A DNA stretch of 24,968 nt from CAZJGF01 sp964545665. Its GTDB lineage: Bacteria; Chloroflexota; Dehalococcoidia; GIF9; AB-539-J10. Shown in pieces: positions 1 to 7,595 of the stretch; the first letter of the stretch is position 1; every line of letters starts with the position of its first letter. The DNA is taken from NCBI GenBank assembly GCA_964545665.1, contig CAZJGF010000009.1, positions 1 to 24,968 on the forward strand, written 5' to 3'. The notes under the pieces are model-generated. The model worked only from the letters and a program-made list of their open reading frames with translations, did no database searches and was not told the origin of the DNA. A program made the translations under genes and the position numbers.

Positions 1-1235
1 TCTCAGTAACCGACCTGACTAATCTGAAGCAAGCCTATTTCAAGAGAAAGCATCCCGAAATAGTCCCCCCTCTGGAAAAACAGCAGCTTATGTGGGCTGG
101 CACCGGTTTTCACAAAATTTTTGGCTCGGCGGTTTCCAGTGAAGAATATCTGGAGCAATTTGTGGAAGCCGAGGGCATAGTGGGCAAAATTGATATTTAT
201 GAAAACGTGCCTGTGGAGGTTAAGACAACTTCAACCCTGGTTGACAGAGAGGACTTGCTGCAGCATAGGCCAACCTATATTGAGCAACTGGGTATGTACT
301 GTGCTATGGTTAACGTCAGCCAGGGAAAAATCATCGTCTACCAGCGCCAGAGTGAGGGGCAGTCTCAGGCTCCACTCATTGTTTACCATGTTACTTTCCC
401 CAATCTAGAAGCAATTCGGGATGAGATGCGGCGCAGACGAGACCTCCTGGTACAAGCACTCATCTCAAACGATCCCAGTAATCTGCCTATCTGTGCTTGG
501 TTTGGCAGGCAATGTGACTACTCAGAGGTATGCGACTGCAGAACTACATCGGTGCCGCTATCATACAGGATTGCCGAGTTAGCTGGAGAAATCCAGATTG
601 ATGACATCACCTGCCAGCAGTTCCTTACCAAACTGGCTGAGCCACAGCCATCCCGGCTATTCCGAATCAATGACGCGGTCTTTCCCCGCAAGGCATACTT
701 TAGACGTCTCGAAGCGGAGAAATCAGCACCTGACGAAGAAGAGAGACAACGAGACAAGGAAGAATATCTTCATTCCATGGATGAGCTAGGTTTTATCGAC
801 GCACTTCGTGCGTCGCTCCAGTATGGTGTCCCAGGTGAAGTGCAGAGCATACCAATCCAATACGCGTCGCTGAACGACTTAGTTCGAATTCGCCAGAACC
901 TGCCTACCATACTACGAGACCCAAAGTTTCGCTCCCTGGTTGACAGAAGCCAGCTAGTCTGGACATTTCCTCACTACTTCCTCCGCCTGGGATTTGAATG
1001 CGCATTAGCAAATTACTCGCAAGGCAGGTTGCTGCTTTACTACACTAAAGTCCTCAGAGAGGATGCTAAGCTAATGGTCTACGATGTGAGTTTTAGAAAT
1101 CTGAATGCTATCAAGGCTGAAGCATTACACCGGATCGAGCTATTGGAAAAAGCGACGGCGCCAAGCCAGCTTCCAAAATGCCCCTCATGGATGTGCCCGT
1201 ACTGCAGTAATAAGTTTGACTGCGGCGAAGCTTAG
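1..1235 (+). CDS. Cas4/RecB-like PD-(D/E)XK nuclease with a second, degenerate copy of the domain; 5' truncated by window edge
   Basis: The reading frame is open from the first bases, so the gene starts outside the window. Residues are numbered here from the Met at 90. The first half shows the RecB/Cas4 nuclease pattern: GTGFH (His8), D35 in GKIDIY, E43-V-K45 in VEVK, and a QxxxY motif (Q66-Y70). It ends in Cys134, 142, 148 and 150, placed like the Fe-S cluster cysteines of Cas4. From about residue 245 a second copy follows, with LG(F)xCAxxNxSQG, VYDVSFRNL and LPKC matching the first half, and Cys364, 369, 372 and 378. This copy has no DxxxVEVK equivalent and no QxxxY, so it is probably not catalytic. 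The family cuts or trims DNA ends. There is no CRISPR array or other cas gene here, so a CRISPR role is not supported. The next gene follows after 45 bases. Confidence 0.75.
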   Translation, partial: SVTDLTNLKQAYFKRKHPEIVPPLEKQQLMWAGTGFHKIFGSAVSSEEYLEQFVEAEGIVGKIDIYENVPVEVKTTSTLVDREDLLQHRPTYIEQLGMYCAMVNVSQGKIIVYQRQSEGQSQAPLIVYHVTFPNLEAIRDEMRRRRDLLVQALISNDPSNLPICAWFGRQCDYSEVCDCRTTSVPLSYRIAELAGEIQIDDITCQQFLTKLAEPQPSRLFRINDAVFPRKAYFRRLEAEKSAPDEEERQRDKEEYLHSMDELGFIDALRASLQYGVPGEVQSIPIQYASLNDLVRIRQNLPTILRDPKFRSLVDRSQLVWTFPHYFLRLGFECALANYSQGRLLLYYTKVLREDAKLMVYDVSFRNLNAIKAEALHRIELLEKATAPSQLPKCPSWMCPYCSNKFDCGEA

Positions 1236-1280
1236 CAAGAAAACTTCAACGGTTGGAATTAAAAATAAGGAGAAAGAAGT

Positions 1281-3014
1281 ATGATTGACACAGCAAAGAG
1301 ATACAATGAGGCGTGTAGCCAGTTTGATGCAAGAAGCTACTGCCAGAAACTGAGAGATACGCGTGAGTTCGGCCACGCATTTATACCGATGAATCACGCC
1401 AAGTTCTTGGCTCGATCAGTGAGGCTATATCCAAACAAAGAAGCCGTGGTTGACGAGGACTTAAGATGCACGTATAAGGAACTGGACCAACGAACCAATA
1501 GATTTGCAAATGCGTTGCTCAATGCAGGTATGGAGAAATATGACCGGATTGCATATCTCGAAGGCAACACCCACGAACTGCTGGAAGGATATCTGACATG
1601 TCCCAAGATTGGGACGATTCTACTGGCAATGAATATTCGCTTAGGCCTAGATGATTTCGAGTACATGTTGAACGACGCCATCGCCAGGGTTCTGATATTC
1701 GATAAAGAATTTCTCCCTGTTGTTCAGAAGCTCATCGAAAGGGTCCCCGTGGAGAAGTATATCGTTACACACAGTGATGAACCAGTAGAGATTGGAGGAG
1801 GAGTGGAAGCCGCACCTTACGAGGCTTTCCTAAATAAAGGCTCTTCAACTCCTCCACCAGTGGATTACCTAAGAGATATTGATGAAGCTGACATTTCAGA
1901 GCTCTTCTACACAAGCGGTACAACGGGAGTACTAAAAGGAGTGATGTATACATACAGGGAAATCTACCTGCATGCCCTGGAGGTTATCGCATCATGGCAC
2001 ATTCAGGAGAGTGATCGAATACTCCACACTGTGCCGCTATTCCATACCAATGGATGGGGTACGCCGCAATTCTTGACTGCAATGGGCGGGACACACATCA
2101 TGTTCAGAAGGTTCGAGCCGAAAAGGTGGTTGGAACTGGTTGAGAAAGAGAGGGTGACCAAGTCATTCATGGCGCCAACAATGTGGGGTATGGTCGTCGA
2201 CCATGTACGTGCTCATCCAGAGGAGAAACATGATTTGAGCAGCCTTGCCTGGGGAATAGCTGGCGGTGCAGCGATGTCCGTCGGGCTATGCAAGGACATC
2301 GAAGAGGTCATTGGAACTGAAGCTGTAACTTCGTATGGTGCCACTGAAACCTGCCCGGTAGTATCTCAAGCACATGTCAAAGATGCTAAAGGACGTTATA
2401 TTCTGCCAGAATTTGACAAACTACCGGAAGAGGAACTCAGACTGCTGAGATGCAGAACAGGCTATCCGATGGTTGGCGTGGAGGTGAAAATTGTTGACAA
2501 AGATGGAACCCCGGTGAAGTCCGACGCAACTCAAGTAGGCACACTGTATGTAAGAGCGAATACGGTAATGAGGGGTTATTGGAGAAAGCCAGATAAAACA
2601 AAAGAGTTAATTGATGACAACGGCTGGTTTAACATCGAAGATATGTGCACATTGGACCAATACGGATATATGTTGCTTGTTGATAGAGCAAAGGACATCA
2701 TTGTCAGTGGCGGGGAAAACATTGCGTCAGTCGAAGTAGAAAGATGTATAAGAGAGCATCCAGCTGTTTCAGAATGCGTAGTGGTGGGCAAACCAGATAA
2801 GAAATGGGGTGAAATAGTACATGCAGTCATCGTGCTAAAACAGGGTGCCGAAGCAACAGAAAAGGAGATCATCGAGCATTGTAGAGATAGACTGGCACAT
2901 TTTAAGTGTCCAAAATCTGTTGGTTTTGTCAAAGAGCTGCCAAAAACTGCTACTGGCAAAATCCTAAAGAGGACGATTAGAGATGAATTGAAGAGGAACC
3001 TGGAGGGGGAGTAA
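1281..3014 (+). CDS. AMP-forming acyl-CoA synthetase (fatty-acid-CoA ligase type)
   Basis: This 577-residue protein activates a carboxylic acid with ATP to an acyl-adenylate and transfers it to CoA. All core motifs of the ANL superfamily are visible. They are the phosphate-binding loop FYTSGTTGVLKGV (209-221), YGATET (352-357), the adenine/ribose contacts GWFNIEDM (448-455) and DRAKD (468-472), and PKTATGKILKR with catalytic Lys560. The stretch FHTNGWG (254-260) is typical of medium/long-chain fatty acyl-CoA ligases of the AlkK/FadD-like group. The acyl substrate cannot be read from sequence. The usual TGD is IED here, which keeps the Asp. The ATG at 1281 has AAGGAG nine bases upstream. The downstream cvpA-like gene may share its transcript (57-base gap). 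Confidence 0.9.
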   Translation: MIDTAKRYNEACSQFDARSYCQKLRDTREFGHAFIPMNHAKFLARSVRLYPNKEAVVDEDLRCTYKELDQRTNRFANALLNAGMEKYDRIAYLEGNTHELLEGYLTCPKIGTILLAMNIRLGLDDFEYMLNDAIARVLIFDKEFLPVVQKLIERVPVEKYIVTHSDEPVEIGGGVEAAPYEAFLNKGSSTPPPVDYLRDIDEADISELFYTSGTTGVLKGVMYTYREIYLHALEVIASWHIQESDRILHTVPLFHTNGWGTPQFLTAMGGTHIMFRRFEPKRWLELVEKERVTKSFMAPTMWGMVVDHVRAHPEEKHDLSSLAWGIAGGAAMSVGLCKDIEEVIGTEAVTSYGATETCPVVSQAHVKDAKGRYILPEFDKLPEEELRLLRCRTGYPMVGVEVKIVDKDGTPVKSDATQVGTLYVRANTVMRGYWRKPDKTKELIDDNGWFNIEDMCTLDQYGYMLLVDRAKDIIVSGGENIASVEVERCIREHPAVSECVVVGKPDKKWGEIVHAVIVLKQGAEATEKEIIEHCRDRLAHFKCPKSVGFVKELPKTATGKILKRTIRDELKRNLEGE

Positions 3015-3071
3015 GCCAGATTTGCCTAAGTTCTAGCGAGTAAATACGAGCGGCAAAAGAAACAACTTAGC

Positions 3072-3569
3072 ATGAATTGGCTAGACATAGTTATCTTAGC
3101 TGTTGCTATCCCATTTGCACTCTTCGGCCTATGGAAAGGAGTTATTAAAGCTGCATTCGGTGCTGCTGGACTAATCGGAGGCATAGTTTTAGCCGGACAT
3201 TGCTATCGACCATTTGCCAATCTCCTTTTCCCCAGCGGAGGCACCTGGTCAGTCATAGCTGCCTACGCCATCATTCTAATAGCTATTTTTATCATAGCTA
3301 ACATAATCGGTTGGTTCGTAGCCCGGCTGGTTCATATCGCAATGCTTGGCTGGGCAGACAGGCTTTTCGGCTTCATCATTGGAGCTGCTATAGGGGCTAT
3401 GCTATGCGCTGCTGTACTTGCTATTGTGAGCAAGTATTTGCCGGGGACACAGGCAGCTATCTCAAACTCTGTGATGGCTAGACTTCTGATGGATCAATTC
3501 CCCTTGTTACTAGCGCTTCTCCCTGATGAGTTTGACTCCATTCGGAATTTCTTCTCACCTTCGCCCTAA
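3072..3569 (+). CDS. CvpA-family membrane protein
   Basis: This 165-residue protein has four hydrophobic segments (about 4-24, 28-46, 58-80 and 95-120) and a start, MNWLDIVILAV, followed by a glycine-rich GLWKGVIK turn. This is the standard N-terminus of the CvpA (colicin V production) family. Members are inner-membrane proteins with roles in envelope stress and, in enterobacteria, colicin V export; the molecular function is not settled. The C-terminal 45 residues are soluble and poorly conserved. The start has no strong Shine-Dalgarno sequence (AAAGAAACAACTTAGC precedes the ATG). It ends 22 bases before the convergent thioredoxin gene, and I see no clear terminator hairpin in that gap. Confidence 0.8.
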   Translation: MNWLDIVILAVAIPFALFGLWKGVIKAAFGAAGLIGGIVLAGHCYRPFANLLFPSGGTWSVIAAYAIILIAIFIIANIIGWFVARLVHIAMLGWADRLFGFIIGAAIGAMLCAAVLAIVSKYLPGTQAAISNSVMARLLMDQFPLLLALLPDEFDSIRNFFSPSP

Positions 3570-3591
3570 CCGCATCCTACTGAAGGTCTGA

Positions 3592-3921
3592 TTATTTGTT
3601 TCCCAGGAGCTCATCTAATATCTTCTTAAGCTCCTTCTTGGGTTTGAGGCCGATGATTTGTTGAACAGGCTTGCTTTCCCTAAATATGATCATGGTAGGA
3701 ATGGCAGCAATGCCGTATTTAGCAGGTACCAGGCTATTATCTTCCACGTTGAGCTTAGCAAATTTCACCTTTCCATCGTACTCCTTAGCTAGCTCCTCCA
3801 TGATAGGAGCAGCGGCTAGACACGGGGCACACCATTGTGCCCAGAAGTCTACCAAGACTGGTAATTTCGATTCCAATACAACCTCTCGAAAGTTATTTTC
3901 ATCAACTATTGATTGTATCAT
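3592..3921 (-). CDS. trxA: thioredoxin
   Basis: This is a 109-residue classical thioredoxin, a dithiol-disulfide exchange protein of the cytoplasm that reduces ribonucleotide reductase, peroxiredoxins and other targets. It shows the strand PVLVDFWA, the active site WCAPC (Cys31 and Cys34) and the cis-proline loop GIAAIPTM. The redox motif has Ala in place of the usual Gly (CAPC, not CGPC). I chose the ATG at 3921 because GGAGGT lies seven bases upstream; an in-frame TTG at 3936 would place the ribosome binding site inside the gene. It is the last gene of a - strand operon, 19 bases after the tatD stop. The gene symbol is a family-level assignment. Confidence 0.92.
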   Translation of the reverse strand: MIQSIVDENNFREVVLESKLPVLVDFWAQWCAPCLAAAPIMEELAKEYDGKVKFAKLNVEDNSLVPAKYGIAAIPTMIIFRESKPVQQIIGLKPKKELKKILDELLGNK

Positions 3922-3940
3922 CAGCTTGACCTCCAACAGT

Positions 3941-4717
3941 CTAAACTGCTACGTCCAAGGAGAACAGACTAATAGCATTCCTCGTTGTCCACTCGGCAAT
4001 TGTAGCTTCATCAACTTCTCTAAGTTGAGCTACGGCTGTTAAACTCCTCAGCACATCAGCAGGTTCAGATTTATACTTGACTTCTCTGCCGTAAGTAACC
4101 GGACAATCTGTTTCCAAAAGTAACCTATTGAGCGTCGTTTCCCTCACCGCTCTTCTGTGTTCTTCATGATACTCGGTGGCCGGTGTAGCAGAGATGAAAT
4201 AGCCAGAGCTAATTATGTCCCTGAGAACACTGGAAAAACCAGTGAACCAATGAAAAACTGCCTTATCTACCCGAGCATCTTTAGCCAACTGGAATGAATC
4301 TTTCCAAGCATATCTGCTATGGATTGCCACTGGTTTAGCATATTTCCTGGCCAAAGCTAGAAGGCACCTCAAAACATCTTTCTGCAATTCTTTCGGCGCA
4401 ACTTTCACCAGTCTCTTATCATAGTCCAAACCTATCTCGCCGACGGCAACCGCTGTGTCAATATTCTGCTCAATAAATTGCAGGTTCTCATCCACCTGAG
4501 AAGACTCAATATTGGCTAGCCACCAGGGATGCAAACCCAAAGCAGGATGAACAAAAGAGCTATATCTCTGAGAAATTTCCAATGTTTTCATATTTGATTG
4601 GTAGTCCGAGCCCACAGCCACTATAGCGATAACGCCTAATTCCTTAGCTTTTTCAAGTATCGAATGAACGTTTTCCAGCTCATCCAGATGAGCGTGCGTG
4701 TCGATAAGCCTATACAC
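3941..4717 (-). CDS. tatD: TatD-family metal-dependent hydrolase (putative DNase)
   Basis: This 258-residue TIM-barrel hydrolase has all the TatD metal ligands: His8-x-His10 in IDTHAH, Glu94 in VGEIGLDY, His133 in AIHSR, His156 in FHWFTG and Asp204 in LLETDCP. Family members act as 3'-5' exonucleases or amidohydrolase-like enzymes on DNA. The likely start is the GTG at 4717, which shares its G with the TAG stop of the upstream gene (TAGTG) and gives normal family length. A TTG start at 4786 would add 23 unrelated residues overlapping the upstream gene. The one-base overlap implies translational coupling with the small upstream gene, and the thioredoxin gene follows after 19 bases. Confidence 0.88.
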   Translation of the reverse strand: MYRLIDTHAHLDELENVHSILEKAKELGVIAIVAVGSDYQSNMKTLEISQRYSSFVHPALGLHPWWLANIESSQVDENLQFIEQNIDTAVAVGEIGLDYDKRLVKVAPKELQKDVLRCLLALARKYAKPVAIHSRYAWKDSFQLAKDARVDKAVFHWFTGFSSVLRDIISSGYFISATPATEYHEEHRRAVRETTLNRLLLETDCPVTYGREVKYKSEPADVLRSLTAVAQLREVDEATIAEWTTRNAISLFSLDVAV

Positions 4718-5028
4718 TAAGTTCTCTTCTCGTCGAGCATGGCCTTGTAATACTTGAGCCCCGCTTCCGTCGGCCTGAAGTTGCAAAGAGAAAATCTATC
4801 TCCTGTCTCCTTAGTAATTAAGTTTGCTGATAGGAGCGCTCTCAGTATAGCCTCGCCGAAATACCCCATTAAGTGGAGATGATGGTCGGGAACAGCCCTA
4901 TTAGTTGCTTCATATTCCTTGCAAATAGCACTTAGGAGCTTTGCTGGCTCTTCTTCTAAGCTCTTAAGCAGTGCTTGCATAGTCTCTGTCCTCCTGATCT
5001 CAGTGACAAAATCTTCAAAAGCAGCCAT
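4717..5028 (-). CDS. small hypothetical protein, winged-helix-like C-terminus
   Basis: I do not recognise the family of this 103-residue soluble, helix-rich protein. The C-terminal part, roughly residues 60-97, reads like the last helix and wing of a winged-helix domain: ILRALLSANLI, then a turn with GDRFSL, then TEAGLKYYKAM. This ending resembles the 'L..GLI...G..Y.LT..G..Y' pattern of small DNA-binding regulators, but the recognition helix is not obvious. The ATG at 5028 is preceded by AGGAG. It is the first gene of the operon with tatD and trxA, and its stop overlaps the tatD start. It diverges from padR across a 165-base gap, so it could be co-regulated with that gene. Function unknown. 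Confidence 0.6.
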   Translation of the reverse strand: MAAFEDFVTEIRRTETMQALLKSLEEEPAKLLSAICKEYEATNRAVPDHHLHLMGYFGEAILRALLSANLITKETGDRFSLCNFRPTEAGLKYYKAMLDEKRT

Positions 5029-5125
5029 ACTCGTTAGCTCCTAGCTCTGGAAGATAACATAAAGGTGAAAAGTAAACAAGACATCTGATTGGTTAAAGGC
5101 AACTACCGGCAATCAGAGAGTTATT

Positions 5126-5163
5126 ATAACACCGCCATTGACAGCAGGAGAACCTCGTGTTAT
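5126..5163. promoter_or_regulatory. candidate operator for the PadR regulator (inverted repeat)
   Basis: A perfect 7-bp inverted repeat, ATAACAC (5126-5132) and GTGTTAT (5157-5163), has centres 31 bp apart, about three helical turns. It brackets the -35 element and overlaps the -10 element of the padR promoter. PadR proteins commonly repress their own operon by binding such dyads over the promoter. The assignment to this PadR is inference from position only. Confidence 0.4.
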
Positions 5164-5166
5164 GTT
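5138..5166 (+). promoter_or_regulatory. sigma-70-type promoter of padR
   Basis: TTGACA (5138-5143), a 17-base spacer and TATGTT (5161-5166) form a perfect -35 with a 4/6 -10. Transcription would start near 5173, which leaves a leader of only about 20 bases before padR, with the AAAGGAGG ribosome binding site (5173-5180) at the very 5' end. Confidence 0.55.
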
Positions 5167-5193
5167 AACCATAAAGGAGGATTAGATGATGAA

Positions 5194-5529
5194 ATGAGCT
5201 ACGAGCGCGAGTTACTCAAAGGAAATACCGATTGTCTGCTTCTTAGCTTAATCAACAACCAACCTACATACGGTTACCAAATCGTAAAAGAATTACAGAA
5301 AAGAAGCAACGGTTATTTTCAGTTTAGAGAAGGCACTCTGTACCCAGCTCTTCACCGCCTAGAGAAAGAAAAGCTCATCAATGGCAAATGGCAGATGCTA
5401 CCTAATGGACAAGAAAGACGATACTACTACATAACCAAGAAAGGACAGCAGGTCTTAGTCAGAAGACTAGCTGCATGGCGGGATTTTTCTACTGCGGTTA
5501 GGTCAATTCTGCAACCAGAACCAGCTTAA
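5194..5529 (+). CDS. PadR-family transcriptional regulator
   Basis: This 111-residue winged-helix repressor of PadR type (PF03551) shows the markers LLLSLINNQPTYGYQI (helix 1-2), REGTLYPALHRLEKEKLI (recognition helix, about residues 45-62) and RRYYYITKKG (wing). The short C-terminal helix suits the small PadR-s2 class. I chose the ATG at 5194. AAAGGAGG is 13 bases away, which is long, but an in-frame TTG start at 5089 would add residues unlike the family. A minicistron (ATG ATG AAA TGA, 5186-5197) lies between the ribosome binding site and this start, and its stop overlaps the padR ATG. The HAAS-domain gene follows after 6 bases, the usual PadR partner arrangement. Confidence 0.85.
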   Translation: MSYERELLKGNTDCLLLSLINNQPTYGYQIVKELQKRSNGYFQFREGTLYPALHRLEKEKLINGKWQMLPNGQERRYYYITKKGQQVLVRRLAAWRDFSTAVRSILQPEPA

Positions 5530-5535
5530 TGTCGT

Positions 5536-6438
5536 ATGGGTAAAGCATTGCCAAGTAAGTTAGGCGACTATCTAGACAGCTTCAAAGCTTGCCTCAAAAT
5601 GGATTCGGCTGTTAGGGTTAGTGTGACTCATGAACTTCGCACACATCTTGAGGATAGAAGCCTAGAGCTAGAGGAAAACGGACTTAGTGAAGAAGAGGCA
5701 AGCAGCGCGGCTGTAGAGTTCTTTGGTTCGCCCCAACTGATTGCTCAGCAAATTTACGAAGTGCACAGCCAAGGCACATGGCAGGAGGCCTTTTTAGCTG
5801 CCCTGCCTCATTTGTTGGTAGCCTTACTTTTCGCTACATATTACTGGCAAAACATCTTCTGGACATCAATCACGGTGATAGTCATTGCCTGTACAGTGAT
5901 TTATGGCTGGTGCCATAACCAGCCGGTATGGTTTTTCCCTTGGCTAGGCTATTATCTGTTGCCGGTAATAGTCACCGGTGCTCTATTAATCTACCTGCCC
6001 CAGGGCTGGACCTGGTTGGCAGCACTTGCCTATCTGCCTTTGGCCTTGTTTACCGTCGCTTATATAGTAAAACAAACCGCAAGCCGCGACTGGCTTTATG
6101 TGTCGCTAATGCTAGCTCCACTGCCTGTAGCATGCGCTTGGCTGCTAGCTCTAGGCGCAGGAGATGAATTCCTGAAAGCCAACGTACATCTGACACGACT
6201 GCAGCCAAACGTTCCTTGGATAGTCACTAGTTTTCTTGTCCTGGCCGTGGCAACCTTCACATTCACTCGAGTAAGGCAACGCTGGTGCAAAATTGCTACT
6301 CTACTAATCCCAGTAAGTGTAGTCTTCGTCTCGGTAGCTTTAGCCGGCAGTAGAGCCATTGGGTTTTGGGGTTGGCTGGTATTAGTTATTTCGCTGCTTG
6401 TTGTCGCTAGCCCAGCATGGCTGCAATCCAGGGCATAA
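5536..6438 (+). CDS. HAAS-domain polytopic membrane protein, PadR partner
   Basis: This 300-residue protein has a cytoplasmic helical N-terminus (about 1-75). It contains RVSVTHELRTHLEDRSLELEENG and then EEEASSAAVEFFGSPQLIAQQI, the pattern of the HAAS/DUF1700 domain that is regularly encoded next to PadR regulators. After it come about eight hydrophobic segments from residue 85 to 296. In other bacteria these pairs are linked to membrane or envelope stress responses and sporulation, but the biochemical role is unknown. No Shine-Dalgarno sequence is visible and the start lies six bases after the padR stop, so translation is probably coupled to padR and the two are controlled by the promoter at 5138-5166. 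Confidence 0.75.
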   Translation: MGKALPSKLGDYLDSFKACLKMDSAVRVSVTHELRTHLEDRSLELEENGLSEEEASSAAVEFFGSPQLIAQQIYEVHSQGTWQEAFLAALPHLLVALLFATYYWQNIFWTSITVIVIACTVIYGWCHNQPVWFFPWLGYYLLPVIVTGALLIYLPQGWTWLAALAYLPLALFTVAYIVKQTASRDWLYVSLMLAPLPVACAWLLALGAGDEFLKANVHLTRLQPNVPWIVTSFLVLAVATFTFTRVRQRWCKIATLLIPVSVVFVSVALAGSRAIGFWGWLVLVISLLVVASPAWLQSRA

Positions 6439-6448
6439 CCAGAGACTA

Positions 6449-6493
6449 GAAAAGAAGCCCAAGCTCACTCCTGTCCCCATAAGCTTGCTTGGG
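6449..6493 (-). terminator. possible rho-independent terminator of the ruvB transcript
   Basis: On the - strand a 7-bp stem, CCCAAGC (6493-6487) with GCTTGGG (6464-6458), is followed by CTTCTTTTCT. The 22-base loop contains the ruvB stop codon, so the hairpin straddles the end of the gene. The stem is short and the loop long, so strength is doubtful. Confidence 0.3.
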
Positions 6494-7505
6494 GTTGAGA
6501 GTCTCTCTTATAAGGCAAGACCAAATGCTCATAAGCGAGCCTGGTAGCTACCCTGCCGCGGGGTGTACGTTCCAAGAAGCCCAACTGGAGGAGGTAAGGC
6601 TCATAAACATCCATGATAGTATCAGCATCTTCGCTAATAGAGGCAGCGATGGTATCCAGCCCTACAGGACCACCGTCGAATTTGTCAATTATAGTACGGA
6701 GTAGCCTATGGTCCACCTCATCCAAGCCTACAGAGTCCACTTCAAGTTTTGAAAGCCCCTCTAGAGCCAGTTCCTTAGTGATCACACCATCAGCCATAAC
6801 CTGAGCATAATCCCGCAGTCGCTTCAGCAGACGATTAGCCACCCGGGGGGTGCCTCTAGCACGCTCAGCAATTTCAACAAACCCCTCATCCTCCACCGAC
6901 ACCTTAAGAATAGCCGCAGCACGCTTTAGGATCATTTCGATAGCTCTCACATCATAGAAATCGAGGTGGTATGTGGCTCCAAATCTATCTCGAAGGGGAG
7001 GGCTTAACAAAGCGAACCTCGTGGTGGCTCCAATCAAAGTGAAATGAGGCAAATTCAACCGTAAGCTCCGGGCTGCCGGACCCTTCCCTAGAAAGATGTC
7101 AAACACAAACTCCTCCATCGCTGGATAGAGTTTTTCCTCCACTGTATGACTAAGACGATGAATCTCATCAATAAAGAGAACATCTGCCCCACGTAAGTTG
7201 GCAATAATGGCTGCTAAATCTCCAGGGCGCTGTATCGCTGGCCCTGAGCTGATTTTGATGTTGACTCCCATCTCGGCAGCAATGATGTGAGCAAGAGTAG
7301 TCTTCCCCAGACCAGGAGGACCATAAAGAATAATATGGTCTAATGTTTCGTGTCTTCCCTGAGCAGCTAGAATGGCTATTCTTAGGTTATCTTTAACTTT
7401 TTCCTGGCCTACAAATTCATTAAGGCGCCTAGGACGAAGGCTTAAATCAACAGGTACATCCTCAGTATTTGGTTTGCCTGAAACCACCCGCATATTACTC
7501 TCCAT
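6465..7505 (-). CDS. ruvB: Holliday junction branch migration ATPase RuvB
   Basis: This 346-residue AAA+ motor drives branch migration of Holliday junctions together with RuvA. Visible features are RPRRLNEFVGQ (25-34), Walker A GPPGLGKTT (62-70), Walker B LFIDE (110-114), sensor 1 GATTR (159-163), the arginine-finger region RDRFG (172-176) and sensor 2 GTPR (218-221). A C-terminal winged helix contains the standard LGFLERTPRGR. The length is typical. The ATG at 7505 follows GGGGAT; a second in-frame ATG at 7493 is possible but has no better ribosome binding site. The gene lies 77 bases downstream of rpoC, and ruvA and ruvC are not in the window. Confidence 0.95.
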   Translation of the reverse strand: MESNMRVVSGKPNTEDVPVDLSLRPRRLNEFVGQEKVKDNLRIAILAAQGRHETLDHIILYGPPGLGKTTLAHIIAAEMGVNIKISSGPAIQRPGDLAAIIANLRGADVLFIDEIHRLSHTVEEKLYPAMEEFVFDIFLGKGPAARSLRLNLPHFTLIGATTRFALLSPPLRDRFGATYHLDFYDVRAIEMILKRAAAILKVSVEDEGFVEIAERARGTPRVANRLLKRLRDYAQVMADGVITKELALEGLSKLEVDSVGLDEVDHRLLRTIIDKFDGGPVGLDTIAASISEDADTIMDVYEPYLLQLGFLERTPRGRVATRLAYEHLVLPYKRDSQPQASLWGQE

Positions 7506-7517
7506 TTGTATCCCCTG

Positions 7518-7595
7518 CCATTCCTGCGCGCGGTGAATAATCCCCGAAGCATCTAGCTGCTTCCCGCTCAGTTCCTTCAGGGTCAGGATGACAGA
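7518..7595 (-). repeat. REP-like intergenic repeat overlapping the 3' end of rpoC
   Basis: Read on the - strand, this begins CTGTCATCCTGACCCTGAAG and continues through GAACTGAGCG, AGATGCTTCGGGGA and ACCGCGCGCAGG. It resembles the 'TGTCATCCTGAG..CGAAGG..AGATGCTTCG' class of dispersed intergenic repeats seen in many environmental bacterial genomes. The first bases supply the last codons and the stop of rpoC. There is only one copy in the window, apart from a weak echo near 20000, so the repeat status rests on recognition. Confidence 0.4.

Noticed and set aside
1..1235. CRISPR-associated role for the Cas4-like protein
   Set aside because: No repeat-spacer array or other cas gene is visible in the window, and stand-alone Cas4-like nucleases are common.
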